From NCBI GenBank assembly GCA_016873635.1, contig VGWJ01000011.1:1-64000 (forward strand): a stretch of DNA of 64,000 nucleotides, in the 5' to 3' direction. Source of the DNA: Lentisphaerota bacterium (GTDB lineage: Bacteria > Verrucomicrobiota > Kiritimatiellia > UBA8416 > VGWJ01). Below are positions 62,172-64,000 of this stretch, in pieces. The position numbers and the translations under genes are program-made. The stretch's first letter is position 1. Each line of letters starts with the position of its first letter. The notes beneath the pieces are model-generated. The model made no database searches, was not told the origin of the DNA, and saw only the letters and a program-made list of their open reading frames with translations.

Positions 62172-62805
62172 CGTCCGAACGCTCGGCCTCCCGGGCCTGA
62201 GCCGACAATCCGAGCGTCTTGACGCGCTCGGCGGCACATATGGAACAGGGCGGACACAGCCCGCGCCCCTTCGCGTCTAACTCGGCTAGGTCCCTGTGGC
62301 CGGAAAGCGGACACCGGGGGAACGGACACTCCGGCAGCGCGAGGAGACCGGCAACGGCACGCAGGGCCTCCCTCTCGGCCCGTTCGTTGAAGAGCTGTCG
62401 CTGAAGGTCCGACTGTTGCCGCGCATCACGAAGGGTCGCGAGATTCAGGGCAGACACGGTCGCCGTCAGCCTTTGAATCGACTTGTCCGGCTCGCCCTCC
62501 GCGGGTGGCGAGTCGACAATGAGCAGCACCAAGCGTTTTTTCGCCACGTCCCCGCGTATCCTCCTGGTGAGAAAGTCCGCCGGAAGTCCTTCCGAAAGCC
62601 CCGCCTCCTCGCGCTGTTCGACGGAGATGCCGTACCAACGCTCGACCCATGCCACCATGCGTGCCGCTAGATCGCCAGGGATGCCGGGAGCGTACAGGAC
62701 CAGAACAGAGTCCTGTGTCTTCACCGCTTCCCCGCTGTCGGGTTGAGCGCCCTGGCCCAGGGCCGCTGCCGCGAGAACCGATGCCATCAGAGTCAGACGT
62801 TTCAT
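62152..62805 (-). CDS. Secreted archaemetzincin-like protein without catalytic residues
   Basis: A 217-residue exported protein (signal MKRLTLMASVLAAAALGQG). The middle LVLYAPGIPGDLAARMVAWVERWYGI and the C-terminal cysteines resemble archaemetzincin (peptidase M54). That family has HExxHxxGxxHC, then x4-C, then CxxC about 18-19 residues on. Here the structural cysteines fit (C160, C165, C184, C187), but the positions of the catalytic His, Glu, His, Gly and His hold R149, A150, G153, A156 and E159. If the alignment is right, it is a pseudo-protease that keeps only the second zinc site. It overlaps the stop of the upstream gene (ATGA) and converges on the pseudouridine synthase with a 20-base overlap. 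Confidence 0.6.
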   Translation of the reverse strand: MKRLTLMASVLAAAALGQGAQPDSGEAVKTQDSVLVLYAPGIPGDLAARMVAWVERWYGISVEQREEAGLSEGLPADFLTRRIRGDVAKKRLVLLIVDSPPAEGEPDKSIQRLTATVSALNLATLRDARQQSDLQRQLFNERAEREALRAVAGLLALPECPFPRCPLSGHRDLAELDAKGRGLCPPCSICAAERVKTLGLSAQAREAERSDVSPGSP

Positions 62806-64000
62806 TCCGGCAGCCCTCCAGCCTTCTCTCGCGCCGCCGCGGCACCCCGTGCGTCACCCGCGGCCGCAAGGAACAGGGCGTAGTCCTCCCATAAATCGCG
62901 TCTTTCCGGGAGCTTGTCAATGGCTTGTCTGAGATCCGCAACGGCTCCGGCGATGTCGCCTAGAGTGCCACGATACCGTCCGCGCAGGGCAATCATCATC
63001 GGCGATCGCGGATAGGCGGCCAGCGCCCGGTCCAGGAAGACCTGCGCGACATCCGCTTTGCCGGCCCGCATCGCAAGCGTCGCAAGATAGTACAACGCCC
63101 AGAACTCGCGAGGACTGTAGTGGGCGGCAATCTGGTATTGGAAGAAGGCGTCCGCCAGTTTCCCCGAGAGCCGCAGGTTGTCGGCCGATGACAGCACGGT
63201 GGCGACGAGCTCCGTCCGTATGACGGGATTCTCCGGGGCCGTCGTCACGGCCTGCAGCAAAAGCTCCACGCATTCCTCGCCCTTGCCTTCCTCGCGCAGG
63301 ACACCGGCGCGCAGGGTGTCGCGCAACGCGCTTCGGCCCCGCCGCATGCTGTCCAGATCCTCCGGCGCGAGCGCCGCCGTCCACCCCTCCGGGAACGCCG
63401 TGAAATGCTCAAGCAGGAGTTCTTGATTACGGTCCGGCATGTACCGCAGCGCGCTGAGCGGCGCGGAAAACTCGATGATCGGCCGGTCGTCCGTGTTCAG
63501 GGGACCGGCCCCCGCCAACGCGCGGTCTTGGGACATGTCCGTCACCATCAGCCCGAGAATCGCCGCGTGGTCCTTGAAACCGATCTCCGCGAGCGACGCC
63601 TGCGCCGCCGGTATCGCCATGCGCGCCCGCATCGCGCCGGGGTCGAGACGAATACCGTCGCGGAATCCGATCAGAATCGTATCAAACCCGGTGAAGAAGA
63701 GCAGGCTCTGCGGAAACGCGCGGACAAAGGAACGGATGATCGTCAGGCAGTCGCGGCCGGACAGCTCGTAGAGCGGCAGGTACTGCGCCATGACGCCGCC
63801 GGCGGCCAGACGCCTCCGGCAGATCTCGAAATGCTCCACAGTGTAGAGCGCCGCCGCGCCGGTCATGACGGGCTCGAAGGGATCGGACGTAATCACGTCA
63901 TAGACTTCGCGCGTGGCGAGCATGTGGTTGCGGCCGTCGTTGATCGTGATCTTGAGATCCTGGCGGTCGAGCACGTTGTGGTTCCGGCCGCCCCACAGCC
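62802..64000 (-). CDS. Spermidine-synthase-like / TPR protein, 5' end outside window
   Basis: The 3' part of a larger gene; the frame is open to the window edge. The visible N-terminal region reads the end of a polyamine-synthase-like Rossmann domain (ITINDGRNHML, YDVITSDPFEPVMTGAAALYTVEHFEICRRRLAAGG), then a middle domain and TPR repeats (AFFQYQIAAHYSPREFWALYYLATLAMRAGKADVAQVFLDRALAAYP). Such proteins often begin with membrane helices of a major-facilitator type. They are unlikely to be plain spermidine synthases, since the window already encodes the carboxyspermidine route. It is coupled by ATGA to the archaemetzincin-like gene. Confidence 0.8.
   Translation of the reverse strand, partial: LWGGRNHNVLDRQDLKITINDGRNHMLATREVYDVITSDPFEPVMTGAAALYTVEHFEICRRRLAAGGVMAQYLPLYELSGRDCLTIIRSFVRAFPQSLLFFTGFDTILIGFRDGIRLDPGAMRARMAIPAAQASLAEIGFKDHAAILGLMVTDMSQDRALAGAGPLNTDDRPIIEFSAPLSALRYMPDRNQELLLEHFTAFPEGWTAALAPEDLDSMRRGRSALRDTLRAGVLREEGKGEECVELLLQAVTTAPENPVIRTELVATVLSSADNLRLSGKLADAFFQYQIAAHYSPREFWALYYLATLAMRAGKADVAQVFLDRALAAYPRSPMMIALRGRYRGTLGDIAGAVADLRQAIDKLPERRDLWEDYALFLAAAGDARGAAAAREKAGGLPE

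Overview
The window is GC-rich, densely packed bacterial DNA with many four-base ATGA/GTGA gene overlaps. It carries no rRNA, tRNA or CRISPR that I can see. The gene set points to an anaerobic, diderm bacterium. A 2-oxoacid:ferredoxin oxidoreductase and rubredoxin-type proteins indicate anaerobic metabolism. Lauroyltransferase-like, heptosyltransferase-like, porin and outer-membrane barrel genes indicate an outer membrane. The mix of a MoxR/Bat aerotolerance-type operon, GldF/GldG/DUF4340 genes, a polygalacturonase-like protein and carboxyspermidine synthesis recalls the PVC superphylum (Kiritimatiellota, Lentisphaerota or Verrucomicrobiota). That placement is inference.

Layout: 0.1-1.6 kb holds a PIN-domain toxin-antitoxin pair and two broken REP-associated tyrosine transposases (RAYT), with a 24-base inverted repeat bracketing the pair and one RAYT. 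1.6-10.5 kb is a molybdenum/tungsten island. Leftward it reads mobB-mobA fusion, moeA, moaA, moaC and a MOSC-Mog fusion. Rightward it reads a ModE-like regulator, an AlgE-like porin and tupABC. A dyad operator lies between the two arms. 10.5-16.1 kb holds a GNAT acetyltransferase, NikR, a ferritin-like protein, an acyltransferase/glycosyltransferase/membrane protein operon, a damaged junction of three gene fragments, and nadE. 16.0-23.4 kb holds a heptosyltransferase-like gene, uvrC, htrA, a DUF1015 gene, a HAD hydrolase, cobO and a rubredoxin-like protein. 23.5-30 kb holds a radical SAM protein, an outer-membrane barrel, a sugar nucleotidyltransferase, a lipoprotein, a GH28-like protein and a small membrane protein. 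clpB follows, with what looks like a perfect sigma-54 promoter.

33.1-37.8 kb is a Gld-type ABC exporter operon. 38.1-49.2 kb is a moxR-DUF58-Bat operon with several Bat fusions. 49.4-53.5 kb is a four-subunit ketoacid:ferredoxin oxidoreductase operon, coupled to an ankyrin/formylglycine-enzyme-like protein. 53.6-57.4 kb carries carboxyspermidine dehydrogenase and decarboxylase and a UDP-sugar pyrophosphorylase. 57.7 kb to the end holds a DUF2723/TPR giant, an RsuA-type pseudouridine synthase, a secreted archaemetzincin-like protein that has lost its catalytic residues, and the 3' part of a spermidine-synthase-like/TPR gene.

The most unusual feature is a set of GC-rich palindromic repeat families (A, B and C). 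They lie between genes, but several copies also lie inside open reading frames without breaking them: in the linker joining BatB to BatC, in front of the signal peptide of a BatD-like protein, and twice within the pseudouridine synthase. This resembles the Rickettsia palindromic elements in principle, and RAYT remnants of the kind that move REP sequences are present in the same window.
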